Shown in pieces: positions 50,084 through 59,252 of a stretch of 64,000 nt of DNA. The DNA comes from CAVYGN01 sp963796325 (GTDB lineage Bacteria; Spirochaetota; Brevinematia; Brevinematales; JAOACQ01), in the NCBI GenBank assembly GCA_963796325.1, contig CAWCLF010000001.1, positions 1,612,001-1,676,000 on the forward strand, in the 5' to 3' direction. How positions within the stretch are numbered: the first letter of the stretch is position 1; each line of letters starts with the position of its first letter. The translations under genes and the position numbers were made by a program. Below the pieces are notes generated by a model. The model searched no databases. It was not told the origin of the DNA and saw only the letters and a program-made list of their open reading frames with translations.

Positions 50084-52369
50084 TCAGGGCTGCATTAAAA
50101 CGTTATTCTGGTACTGATCTCTTCCTGCAATATCGGCGCTTTCCTTAAGCATACCCATCACCTTCAGATTATCGTTGAGCACTTCCTGAATGCTGTCCAT
50201 GGCGGCGCGGATATTTTCACCGCTTTCCGCCTGCGCCTTGAGAAGTCCCGAAAGATCGATGAAAGAATCCTTAAGGTTCGACAAAACATCTCTCAGGGAT
50301 ATGTTGCCCTCGCTGTCCTCCTCCGTCATTCTCTTTATTGAGAAGGTGTCCTCGAGAAGCGTGCCCGAACCTCTCAGAATATCGCCCGCCTCCATCTTGT
50401 GCTCGCTTAAGAGTTCATTGATCTTGTTGATCATATCGGCTGAAGTCTCGGATTTTTCTATTATCGACAGAAGCTGGCTCGTAACTTCCTCCGAAAGCGT
50501 CATGCTTTCATTGATGAAATCGATCATCTGGTTCAGGCGGTCCTGGCTCATAAGAAGCCTTTCCCTGGACTTGTTTGCAAGCTCCCTTATCTCGTTGGCA
50601 AGGATGCTGAAGCCTTTACCGGCGGCCCCGGCATGAGCCGACTCGATCGATGCATTTATGGAGAGAAAATTGCTTTCTTCAACGATATCCTGGATATTGG
50701 TGAGAATTTCGCTTATGAACCTGGAGTTTTCGGAAACCTGGGCGATGGAACCCTTGCTTTTCATAACGATATCCCTGACGCTCGATGCGATTTTCGAAAG
50801 GTCCTGGGTTATGTCGTTGGTCTTTGAGGAACTCCTGAGGATGTTGTCTATGTGATTGTTCATGCTCGATACGGTGCGGTTCGTCTCTTCGACCGCCGCG
50901 GTCTGGTTGGATATCGCCCTGGGGATCTTCTCAAGCGCGGTCTCGATCCTTAAGGCGATATCTTTAGTCACGTTCTCGATAGTCCGGAGCTGGGTAAGCA
51001 GCCTGTCTGTTATTATTTTAGTGTTCCTGCTTGAATTCCTGATGACATTAGCGGCTTTTCCGATATTGTCTTCAAGGCTTCGGCTGGAGTGCACAAGATT
51101 CCTGGAAACGGTCTCTATCCTGTCAATGATCCTCTTCATAGAGGAATTCTTCCCGTCGATATCGGACGATCTTTTCTGCGATTCTTTATACATGGCGGAT
51201 TCTTCGAGGGTAAGTAATGCAAAAATGCTGATTATCATTGTGACGAAACTGAAAGGTACGAGCCTGAAAAATGACTTGGAAATGAAGCTGATGTAATAAA
51301 TGTCATGGATGCTTGCAGCGAAGATAAAAATGTAAGCCGGAATTATTATCAGGGAGTTCTTTTTCTTAATATTAAAATAAGAAATCAGGAGTATGATGAG
51401 GCCGAACAGGAGGATCGGCGACAGTGCGTATCTTGACACGACATTGTTGAAAAAGTCATCCACAGCCTGTGTGGAATTTTTAAAGAGCATTATTACAGAT
51501 GATAAAACAGGAGGGACGGATAAAATTATCAACCATATTTTATATTTAGAATTTGTAAATGAATAAATGAACATTGCCATAAAAAATGCTGCCATGGGAA
51601 AAGCGAATCTCGAAACCTTTTCCAGGAAAAATTCGTTATCCAGGTTATAGCTGAACGTGATATTGAAATAACTCAGACTGAAACAAAGACAGAATAAAGA
51701 GAAATAAAGATAATACGTTCCCTGGAATCCCCTTGCGGCAAAATGGAAAATAAAATAAATTCCTATAAGGAGTCCTATGGCGAAAAAGGCCTGGACCAGG
51801 TGTACACTGGTTATATTCCATATGAATACCTGGCGGGATATATTTATGGAACTTGAAATGAAAAGAGGCCAGAGGGGCAAGGTTTCTTCAAGCGGGAAGG
51901 CCTGTACGGCAATCTCGTTTAAAGACGGCCCATATTTTATCAAGTTATTGAATAACTGCAAAGATACCGCTTCGTATGAAGCAGTGCCTCTTGCGAGGAC
52001 TTTTTTGCCATTGATATAAACGTCATAGGGATAACTGGACGGGCCTAAAAAAAGTGAAATTAGAATATTGGATAAAGATTGATCGACCGAGAAACTTTCC
52101 CTGAAAGTATACATCTTTAATTTTGTTTTAAGCGTTTCAGGAAGATGGCCTCCTCCGTGACGCACAAATCCGTTTTGAATCGTATTGCCTGAAATATAAT
52201 CTCCGGGTTTCTGTTCGCTTTCAAGGACAAATAAATTCGTAAGGAATACAGTATCGTTTCCATTTTTTATATATGCCTGGCTGTAACCGGCTGAATGAAT
52301 GACCAGGAACAGGATAACGGCGGCTGAGAGGAGATATGCCGGTATCGTATTTTTGCTGCAAAATCCCAT
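50084..52369 (-). CDS. 7TMR-DISM chemoreceptor-like protein 2
   Basis: The 761-residue protein has the same architecture as receptor 1: signal segment, DISMED2-type sensor (about 35-180), seven transmembrane helices (about 195-405), then the MCP signalling region. From about 410 on it matches receptor 1 with one Leu/Phe change plus divergent last residues. The sensor half shares architecture but only moderate sequence, apart from a short identical 41-base patch encoding YFIFHFAARGF. It sits 33 bases before receptor 1 and 12 bases after receptor 3. Confidence 0.88.
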   Translation of the reverse strand: MGFCSKNTIPAYLLSAAVILFLVIHSAGYSQAYIKNGNDTVFLTNLFVLESEQKPGDYISGNTIQNGFVRHGGGHLPETLKTKLKMYTFRESFSVDQSLSNILISLFLGPSSYPYDVYINGKKVLARGTASYEAVSLQLFNNLIKYGPSLNEIAVQAFPLEETLPLWPLFISSSINISRQVFIWNITSVHLVQAFFAIGLLIGIYFIFHFAARGFQGTYYLYFSLFCLCFSLSYFNITFSYNLDNEFFLEKVSRFAFPMAAFFMAMFIYSFTNSKYKIWLIILSVPPVLSSVIMLFKNSTQAVDDFFNNVVSRYALSPILLFGLIILLISYFNIKKKNSLIIIPAYIFIFAASIHDIYYISFISKSFFRLVPFSFVTMIISIFALLTLEESAMYKESQKRSSDIDGKNSSMKRIIDRIETVSRNLVHSSRSLEDNIGKAANVIRNSSRNTKIITDRLLTQLRTIENVTKDIALRIETALEKIPRAISNQTAAVEETNRTVSSMNNHIDNILRSSSKTNDITQDLSKIASSVRDIVMKSKGSIAQVSENSRFISEILTNIQDIVEESNFLSINASIESAHAGAAGKGFSILANEIRELANKSRERLLMSQDRLNQMIDFINESMTLSEEVTSQLLSIIEKSETSADMINKINELLSEHKMEAGDILRGSGTLLEDTFSIKRMTEEDSEGNISLRDVLSNLKDSFIDLSGLLKAQAESGENIRAAMDSIQEVLNDNLKVMGMLKESADIAGRDQYQNNVLMQP
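50144..51209. repeat. Long near-identical direct repeat, copy 2
   Basis: Partner of 47813-48878, at a constant offset of 2,331 bases. Confidence 0.9.
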
Positions 52370-52381
52370 TATTGTTCCTCT

Positions 52382-54655
52382 TTATATCTTTTCAGGGCCT
52401 GCTATCATGATCGTTTCTTTTAAGATATCTATTGTTTTCAGGTTTTCCGAGAGAACTTCCTGTATGTGGCTGATCGCCCCCATGATATTATTCTGGCTTT
52501 CCTCCTGGCTTGAAAGAAGGGCTGTTATTTCAACAAAAGATTTTTTAAGCGTTACCAATGTCGTTTTAAGTTTTTCATTTTCTGTGCGGTCTTCTTCCAT
52601 CATATCCCTGATGGAAAGCGTTTCCTGAAGCAGTATGCCTGTACCCTCGAGTATGGAATTCGATTCAATTTTGTGCTCGTTCATAAGAGCAGACATTTTT
52701 ACAATCATATCGGCGGAATTGACTGATTTTTCTATAATATTCATGAGATAGCTTGCAACCTGATCGGAATACTTGATGCTGTCGCTGATGCTGACGGTCA
52801 TCTGTTTAAGTCTTTCCTGGCTCATATCCAGCCTTTCTTTCGATTTGTTGGCCAGGTTCCTGATCTCGCTTGCCAGAATGCTGAAACCCTCGCCTGCATC
52901 TCCGGCATATGAAGATTCAATAGATGCGTTTACCGAAAGAAAATTGCTTTCCTCGACGATTTCCTGTATATTTTCAAGAACTTCACTGATAAATTTTGTG
53001 CTTTCAAAAACTTTTCCTATGGATTCCCTGCTTTTTATTACAATTTCCTTGCTGTTATCCGCAATGCCGGAAAGTTCCTTTGCAATGTTGTCGGTTTGTA
53101 TTATGCTCCTGAGTATTTTATCGATATGCGTGTTCATACCGTTTACCGTACGGTTGGTTTCTTCAACGACGGATGTCTGGCTCAATACAGCTTTCGGGAT
53201 GCTATTGGCGGTATTCTCCAGCCTGTTTTTTATCATTACCGTGACTTTTTCTATATCGACAAGCTGGATTTTGAGCTTACCTGCAATTGCAATATTATTC
53301 AAACCCGATTCGGAGATGACAGAAGCGGCTTTGCTTATATTATCTTTAAGGATCGTGCTTGAATTGATCAGGTTCCTTGAAACGGTTTCAAGATTGCCCA
53401 GAACTGTGCGCATGGCCGCATTCTTCCTGTCGAGTTCTCTTGTCCTCTTCATCGCTTCGGAATAAATCGTCGATTCTTCCATCGCAAGCACTATGAAAAT
53501 GCTGATCAGCATGCATAAATAACTGTAGGGCAGAAGCCAGCAGTAAGGCTGTTGGTAATTCAGAGTATAAATCATATCATGAATGCTTGCTATTATATTC
53601 AGCAAAAAGGCAAAAAGGATTAAGAGGTAATTTTTCTGCCTGGTTTTAACGAAGGCCGATATCAGCAGTATAAAGCTAAGCAGAAGCATCGGCATTATAA
53701 CAATATTCAATGAATAATTGTTGAAAAAAGCATCGATGTCGCTTTTCGTATTCAAAAGGAGAACATAAAATGAAAAGACAACCGTAGGCAAGATAAGGAC
53801 TATGAAAACCCAGAATTTTTTAAGGAAGTTCGTATATTCGCGAACGAAAAGCGTAACGAACAGGGCGGCCATTGGAAAGGAAAAATAAGAGACCTTTTCC
53901 AGGGAAATCTCGTCCACGGAAGAATACGTAAAGGAATTGTTAAAGTAACTGAAGCTGAAAAAAAAGCACATCAGGGCGAAATACAGGTAATGCCTGTTGG
54001 TAAAGTTTCTCGCGCTGAACAGAAGCAAAAAATAAAGCCCGATAAGTATTCCTATGACGAAAGATGCCTGTATTAGATAAAGGTTCAATAAATTCCTGAC
54101 GAAAGCCATCCTGGATGAGATTTTTTCAGTCGTCATTACCGGGGTTTCAAGCGGCGAGAAATCGCCAAGGGGGAAGGCCTGTATGGCGATCTCGTTCGGA
54201 GAACCGCCGAAATTAAGGAGATCTCTTCTCAACTGGATAGAGACGGTATCATAAGATGCCGACTGGTACATCCCGATATAGTTCCCTCTCATATTTATTA
54301 CAGAACCGTTGAGATATACCGTATATGGATAACTGCAGGGGCCCATATTGAGCGATATCAGGGTGTTCGATAGTCCGGCATTGATAAAAAATTCGCTTCT
54401 GAACGTATACATCTTCCTGATTCCTTTCAAGGAATCCGGAAGAAGGCCGGAAATATAAGGTTTAAAGCCGGAAGAGATCAAGTCTCCCGATATGAAACTG
54501 CCCGGCTGAAACGGGCTTTCAAGCAAGTATATATTGGTCAGGGATATTTTATCATCGGAACTTTTCAAAATTATTTCGCCGGAAAGCATGGCGGTAAAGG
54601 TTGATAAAAGAGCAAACACATATAATGCTGCAAGTAAGCGCCTTATTTTGTTCAT
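52382..54655 (-). CDS. 7TMR-DISM chemoreceptor-like protein 3
   Basis: The 757-residue protein has the same three-part layout: DISMED2-type sensor, 7TM, MCP signalling region with EESNFLSVNASIESSYAGDAGEGFS (split at about 585). Unlike receptors 1 and 2 it is diverged along its whole length, so it escaped the recent homogenisation. It is the first gene of the receptor array. It has GGGGA before the ATG and a promoter at 54725-54753. Confidence 0.88.
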   Translation of the reverse strand: MNKIRRLLAALYVFALLSTFTAMLSGEIILKSSDDKISLTNIYLLESPFQPGSFISGDLISSGFKPYISGLLPDSLKGIRKMYTFRSEFFINAGLSNTLISLNMGPCSYPYTVYLNGSVINMRGNYIGMYQSASYDTVSIQLRRDLLNFGGSPNEIAIQAFPLGDFSPLETPVMTTEKISSRMAFVRNLLNLYLIQASFVIGILIGLYFLLLFSARNFTNRHYLYFALMCFFFSFSYFNNSFTYSSVDEISLEKVSYFSFPMAALFVTLFVREYTNFLKKFWVFIVLILPTVVFSFYVLLLNTKSDIDAFFNNYSLNIVIMPMLLLSFILLISAFVKTRQKNYLLILFAFLLNIIASIHDMIYTLNYQQPYCWLLPYSYLCMLISIFIVLAMEESTIYSEAMKRTRELDRKNAAMRTVLGNLETVSRNLINSSTILKDNISKAASVISESGLNNIAIAGKLKIQLVDIEKVTVMIKNRLENTANSIPKAVLSQTSVVEETNRTVNGMNTHIDKILRSIIQTDNIAKELSGIADNSKEIVIKSRESIGKVFESTKFISEVLENIQEIVEESNFLSVNASIESSYAGDAGEGFSILASEIRNLANKSKERLDMSQERLKQMTVSISDSIKYSDQVASYLMNIIEKSVNSADMIVKMSALMNEHKIESNSILEGTGILLQETLSIRDMMEEDRTENEKLKTTLVTLKKSFVEITALLSSQEESQNNIMGAISHIQEVLSENLKTIDILKETIMIAGPEKI

Positions 54656-54724
54656 AATAACTAATCCCCGGGTGAGGATTCGAACCGCACCTTATTAATA
54701 GAGCCTGCGCTCAACATCGATATT

Positions 54725-54753
54725 ATTGTACAAGGACGGTTACAATAACTCAA
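54725..54753 (-). promoter_or_regulatory. Predicted promoter for the receptor array
   Basis: On the minus strand TTGAGT (complement of 54748-54753), 17 bases, then TACAAT (complement of 54725-54730). Confidence 0.55.
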
Positions 54754-54767
54754 GAATATTACACCCA

Positions 54768-55400
54768 TTATACTTTCGGTTTTATATAAAGTATTTTTAT
54801 ATTCTGCCTCCGGATCTCCTCAATTTTCCCGTCGTCGAGAACGGTGCTTGATTTATAAAGTATATTTCCTTCGGGAGAAAGTACAGGCAGCCCGAGTTCC
54901 ATCCCTTCTTTGAGTTCTGAAGACTCGATTTTCAGGAAAGTGGATGTCTGAGACCCTGTCTTTGATGCGGCCTCATGTTCCTGTCCGCTCCCCAGTGTCT
55001 TCTCGGTCAATTCCTCCTCGGTAACATTGAGTATCTTCTGTATTTTAGAGAGCAGGATCCCCGAATCCACCGGTTTTAAGAGGTATGATTGAGCTCCTGA
55101 TTTCTGCGCTTCTTCGACGTCTTTCGCTGAGTTGGAAACAGTTGTTATAATTACAGGGATATGGGCTGTAGCCGGATAACTTCGGAGCTTTTTTAATATT
55201 TCAAAACCATGGAAATCAGGGAGGTTAAGATCGAGAAGGATCAGATCCGGCAGGGAGCTTATGGCAAGGGAGAGCCCCGAATGGGCGTCCGCCGCATCAA
55301 TAAAATCGATGTTGAAATTACGGAGATTTTCTCTTATACTCTTTCGCGCAACTGTGCTGTCGTCTATGATAAGTATCCTGATCGATATTACCCTTTTCAT
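54768..55400 (-). CDS. Receiver protein with a DUF3391-like C-terminal domain
   Basis: The 210-residue protein has a receiver domain (about 7-125; RILIIDDSTVARKS, LILLDLNLPDFHG with the phospho-Asp, YLLKPVD). A linker follows, then a C-terminal domain of about 50 residues (SSELKEGMELGLPVLSPEGN, then YKSSTVLDDGKIEEI). This tail resembles the N-terminal domain of the HD-GYP protein at 3195 (LRPGMKFNKS and VLPAGKVLD), that is, the DUF3391-type region without the HD-GYP. It probably gates protein-protein contacts. It heads the signalling block after purU and ptsI. Confidence 0.85.
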   Translation of the reverse strand: MKRVISIRILIIDDSTVARKSIRENLRNFNIDFIDAADAHSGLSLAISSLPDLILLDLNLPDFHGFEILKKLRSYPATAHIPVIITTVSNSAKDVEEAQKSGAQSYLLKPVDSGILLSKIQKILNVTEEELTEKTLGSGQEHEAASKTGSQTSTFLKIESSELKEGMELGLPVLSPEGNILYKSSTVLDDGKIEEIRRQNIKILYIKPKV

Positions 55401-55411
55401 ATCCCGCTCCC

Positions 55412-56275
55412 TTAATCAAACACTACTGTTTTATTGCCGAACACAAGTATTTTATTTTCAATATGGTATTTGATGGCCTTTGTCAATACGGTCTTTTCGA
55501 GTTCCCTTCCCATTTCTATCATGTCCTGGACCGAGTGCCGGTGGCTGACGCGGATCACATCCTGTTCAATGATCGGCCCGTTGTCCAGATCCTCCGTCAC
55601 ATAGTGGCTGGTAGCTCCTATGACTTTTACCCCTCTCCTGTAGGCCTGGTGGTAAGGCATGGCCCCGATGAAGGCCGGGAGAAAAGAATGATGAATATTG
55701 ATGATCCTGGAAGGGTATCTGTCTATGAAATTTTTGCCGAGAATCTGCATATATCTAGCCAGAACAATCAGGTCAATACCAAGGCCGTCAAGTATTTTCA
55801 ATTCTTCCTCTTCAGTCTTTTTTTTCGAATTTTCATCTACCGGGAATATCCTGAAATCGATGTTGAAATAATCGGCGATATGCTTCAAGTCGGGATGATT
55901 GCTTATGATTACAGGTATCACCGCTTTTATTTCCCCGGATTTATTCTTAAGAAGAATATCAAAAAGGCAATGATCGAGTTTCGATACAAAAATCGCTATC
56001 CTTGGAACCGTATTCGAGAAAAGGACTTTCCAATCCATCGAAAGGTCGTCGGCTATCGGTTTAATTGCACCCGTAATGTCATTTCTCTTTATCCTGAAAC
56101 CCTCGATCTCCCATTCGATCCGCATAAAAAAGGTCCCGCTTTCAGGATCGGTATGCTGATCCGAGTGAATGATATTACCGCCGTTATTGAAAATGAAGCT
56201 GGAAATCCTGGCGACTATTCCCTTCCTGTCAGGACAGGATAATAAGAGTACGGCGGTGTCCTTAAGAGGCTGCAT
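55412..56275 (-). CDS. purU: Formyltetrahydrofolate deformylase
   Basis: The 287-residue enzyme hydrolyses 10-formyl-THF to formate and THF for purine synthesis and one-carbon balance. The N-terminal ACT domain (about 8-85) precedes the formyltransferase-like domain with INIHHSFLPAFIGAMPYHQA and VKVIGATSHYVTEDLDNGPI (split), which hold the catalytic His and Asp. It is 3 bases after the ptsI stop and 11 bases before the receiver gene. Confidence 0.93.
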   Translation of the reverse strand: MQPLKDTAVLLLSCPDRKGIVARISSFIFNNGGNIIHSDQHTDPESGTFFMRIEWEIEGFRIKRNDITGAIKPIADDLSMDWKVLFSNTVPRIAIFVSKLDHCLFDILLKNKSGEIKAVIPVIISNHPDLKHIADYFNIDFRIFPVDENSKKKTEEEELKILDGLGIDLIVLARYMQILGKNFIDRYPSRIINIHHSFLPAFIGAMPYHQAYRRGVKVIGATSHYVTEDLDNGPIIEQDVIRVSHRHSVQDMIEMGRELEKTVLTKAIKYHIENKILVFGNKTVVFD

Positions 56276-56278
56276 GGC

Positions 56279-58039
56279 CTATCCCTCAATGTAGAAATAT
56301 GAATCGAAGATATCGGGGAAGTTCTTTTTAAGGTCCTCCTTGAGCAGGGCTTCGATTTCGGAGGCTGTACTCATTTTTCTGGCAATTTTCCAGAGCTGAT
56401 TCGCATCGTTTAACCTGGTTTTCAATATTATGGATTTAACAAGAGGTATATAAGTCGGGTTTATGCTGAAATTCCTCAGCCCCAATCCCAGGAGAAGCCT
56501 TACATAAAGCGGGTTTCTGGCTATTTCTCCGCATACCGAAACAGGCTTGTGATTTATATTGGCGTTTTTGACCGTAAAATGCATAAGCATCAGGACCGCC
56601 GGATTGAGAGGCTGGTAATATTCGGCGACTACCTGGTTGTTCCTGTCCACCGCAAGAGTATATTGAACCAGGTCGTTTGTTCCCAGACTGAAGAAATCGG
56701 CTTCTTTGGCTAGAAGGTTGGATATGAGAGCTGCGGAAGGTATTTCAATCATAATACCGATAGGAATATTATACTTGAAAGGCTTGCCTTCGCGCTTGAT
56801 CTCTTCCTCGCATTCATGGAATATTTCCTTTACTTTCCGGATTTCATCTATGCTGGATATCATGGGAATCATTATTTTTATATTGTCGTTGAATACGCTG
56901 GCCCTGATAATGGCCCGGAGCTGCTGCTTGAACTTCTCCACTTCTTTCAGGAAAACCCTGATAGAGCGCCATCCCAGGAACGGGTTAGGGTCTTTGTTTT
57001 TTTTGTCCCCGATAAACTTATCACCGCCCATATCGAGCGTCCTTATAACAACTTCCTTGTCCTGGAAAAGCAGAAGATATTCCTTGTAAAGCTCAAACTG
57101 TTCGTTCTCATTAAGGAATTTTTCGTTGGCTATGAATACAAGTTCGGTCCGGAGAAGCCCAATGCCTTCCGCACCGTGACGGCGGGCAATATTCAATTCC
57201 ATCGAGTTGGAGACATTTGCATAAATTTTAATGTCGACATTGTCCTCGGTCTTCGAGGGGAGGTTTACAACGCTGAATATTTCCTTTTCTTTTAAACTGT
57301 AATTACTCTGAAGATGTATATAGTCATTGACGGTCCCTTCATCGGGATTGACGATTACAATACCCTTATATCCGTCTACGATAATCCTGTCGTTTTTCTT
57401 AACATAATTCAGGATATCGTTGATGCCGAAAACAGCGGGAATTTCCAGCGATTCGACAATGATAGCGGCGTGCGAAGTCGTGCTTCCCGATTCAGTCGCG
57501 ATGCCGCGGACATATTCCTTTGGAATATGAAGCACCTCCGCGGGAGATACCTCCTCTGCAACGATAATCACCGGTTCATTAATGGAAAAAAGGTCTATAT
57601 CGCCGTATATCTTCCGTATAATGCGGTCGGCTATGACCTTGAAATCAAGAAAACGGCTCTGGAAATATTCGCCTTCCAGCTTATCGAATTGTTTTTTCAG
57701 GAGTTCGAGTTCATAGACAAGCGCTGCATCGGCAGGGTATGAATCGCTTTTTATCCTTTCAACGATATTTTTTGTAAAAAAATCCTCATTCATCAGCACC
57801 TTGTAATAGTCGATGATTTTTTCATGCTCGGCATTCAATGGATTGTAGGTGTTTGATTTGATGTAATCGATTTCGCTTTTGACATCCTCTCTTGCCAGGA
57901 TATATTTATCTATTTCCCTTACTTTTTCGTCGTTGTCATCGATCCGGTAAAACCTGATCAGTTTAGTTATATCATGACGGATGAGGATATTGCAGATAGC
58001 GATACCCTTTGATATCGGTATGCCTCGAAGAAGGTACAT
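56279..58039 (-). CDS. ptsI: Phosphoenolpyruvate-protein phosphotransferase (enzyme I)
   Basis: The 586-residue PTS enzyme I has the phospho-His in GSTTSHAAIIVESL (His190). The PEP-binding barrel follows, with LRTELVFIA, DMGGDKF and FFSLGTNDLVQYTLAVDRNN (split), and the conserved Cys in VSVCGEIARNP. Full length. No HPr or EII genes are in the window, so it may act in a regulatory or nitrogen-type PTS. It precedes purU by 3 bases. Confidence 0.92.
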   Translation of the reverse strand: MYLLRGIPISKGIAICNILIRHDITKLIRFYRIDDNDEKVREIDKYILAREDVKSEIDYIKSNTYNPLNAEHEKIIDYYKVLMNEDFFTKNIVERIKSDSYPADAALVYELELLKKQFDKLEGEYFQSRFLDFKVIADRIIRKIYGDIDLFSINEPVIIVAEEVSPAEVLHIPKEYVRGIATESGSTTSHAAIIVESLEIPAVFGINDILNYVKKNDRIIVDGYKGIVIVNPDEGTVNDYIHLQSNYSLKEKEIFSVVNLPSKTEDNVDIKIYANVSNSMELNIARRHGAEGIGLLRTELVFIANEKFLNENEQFELYKEYLLLFQDKEVVIRTLDMGGDKFIGDKKNKDPNPFLGWRSIRVFLKEVEKFKQQLRAIIRASVFNDNIKIMIPMISSIDEIRKVKEIFHECEEEIKREGKPFKYNIPIGIMIEIPSAALISNLLAKEADFFSLGTNDLVQYTLAVDRNNQVVAEYYQPLNPAVLMLMHFTVKNANINHKPVSVCGEIARNPLYVRLLLGLGLRNFSINPTYIPLVKSIILKTRLNDANQLWKIARKMSTASEIEALLKEDLKKNFPDIFDSYFYIEG

Positions 58040-58130
58040 TAACTTCCTCCTCTGAAGTGAATATCATCGAAATTATACGTGATTTTATTAATTTAATCAA
58101 AAAATAAATTAAGGACAACTTTAATCACAT

Positions 58131-58268
58131 CAGTCGTCAGTCAACAGTCGACAGTCGGCAGTCCAGAGTTATTGAATACTCAATACCTATCAACTTGATA
58201 ATCAATACAATTGCCTGCCGACTTTCTATTTCTGACTGCCGACTATAGACTTTCGACTGAAGTTTGAC
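58131..58268. repeat. Intergenic repeat, family A with opposed arms
   Basis: A left arm (58131-58172, CAGTCAACAGTCGACAGTCGG) is matched in inverted form by a right arm (58214-58268, CTGCCGAC...ACTTTCGACTG). The roughly 40-base centre has small inverted words (ATTGA/TCAAT). The whole resembles a MITE-like or hairpin element between divergent ptsI and fabD. Confidence 0.65.
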
Positions 58269-58319
58269 AATCATGGCCGTTTATTTTATCCTATTGGCTT
58301 GAATTTACAGGGGTTGCGT

Positions 58320-59213
58320 ATGAAGGCTTTTTTATTTCCGGGGCAGGGCTCTCAAAAAGTAGGAATGGGGAAGGATCTTGTCGAAGAATTTCCGATTGCA
58401 GGCCAGATTTATGAAAAAGCCGATGAAATCCTTAAATTCTCTCTGTCAAATATTTCTTTCGAAGGTCCGGAGGAAGAGCTGACAAAAACAGAGAATGCCC
58501 AGCCGGCAATTCTGACATACAGCTATATCGCCACGGTACTCCTTTATCAAAAAAGCAATATTCCCGAATTTGCAGCCGGCCATTCTCTCGGCGAATATTC
58601 GGCGCTCGTGGCATCCGGTATGCTGTCATTTGAGGATGCTCTTATCATAGTCCGGAAAAGGGGCGAATTAATGGCGTCGGCAGATCCGGAAGGACGCGGG
58701 GGTATGGCCGCGGTTTTCGGCCTGGACGATAATGAAGTTAAAAAAATATGCAGTCTGGTTTCAAAGGAAAAATACATCGAAGCCGTCAATTTCAACTGCC
58801 CCGGTCAGGTGGTCATTTCAGGCCTTAAGGAAGGTATAGACCTCGCCGAACCGAAATTTATCGAATCCGGGGCAAAAAGGGTAATGAGGCTCAATGTGGG
58901 AGGCGCTTTCCATTCCGAATTAATGAAACCTGTTGCGGAAGAATTCAGCTACTTCATTGAAAACATTGTTTTCCATAAACCCAAATGCCAGGTTGTATCA
59001 AATGTCACCGCCTTTATCGAGGATGAAACTAATGTCAGGGATCTCCTGGTCCGCCAGCTGAAGAGCCCTGTACTATGGACGGATACGATACGCTTCCTGA
59101 AAATGCAGGAAGTCAAAGAAGCCGTTGAAGTCGGTTTCGGTAATGTTATATCCGGTCTTGTAAAAAAGATCGACAGCAGCATACAGGTTTCATCCTGGAG
59201 CCAGCTCATATAA
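58320..59213 (+). CDS. fabD: Malonyl-CoA-ACP transacylase
   Basis: The 297-residue enzyme moves malonyl from CoA to acyl carrier protein to feed fatty-acid synthesis. The nucleophile is Ser89 in AGHSLGEYSALVASG; FPGQGSQ starts the protein; GGAFHSELMKP holds the catalytic His. ATG 58320 has GGGG upstream; a TTG at 58299 is not preferred. fabZ follows after 39 bases. Confidence 0.95.
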   Translation: MKAFLFPGQGSQKVGMGKDLVEEFPIAGQIYEKADEILKFSLSNISFEGPEEELTKTENAQPAILTYSYIATVLLYQKSNIPEFAAGHSLGEYSALVASGMLSFEDALIIVRKRGELMASADPEGRGGMAAVFGLDDNEVKKICSLVSKEKYIEAVNFNCPGQVVISGLKEGIDLAEPKFIESGAKRVMRLNVGGAFHSELMKPVAEEFSYFIENIVFHKPKCQVVSNVTAFIEDETNVRDLLVRQLKSPVLWTDTIRFLKMQEVKEAVEVGFGNVISGLVKKIDSSIQVSSWSQLI

Positions 59214-59252
59214 ACATCCGATAAGTTTCGATCAAAAATAACAGGAGTTTTT

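Noticed and set aside
52773..53465. A 230-residue plus-strand open frame
   Set aside because: Antisense to the conserved signalling part of receptor 3; its composition is that of a shadow frame.
54656..54720. tRNA-like T-arm on the minus strand (GGTTCGAATCC, then CCCGGGG)
   Set aside because: The T-loop word is exact, but no matching acceptor strand, anticodon arm or D arm could be built; the GGGGA serves as the receptor 3 ribosome site.
55463..56242. A 259-residue plus-strand open frame
   Set aside because: It lies entirely inside purU on the opposite strand; purU has clear family motifs, and this frame has none.
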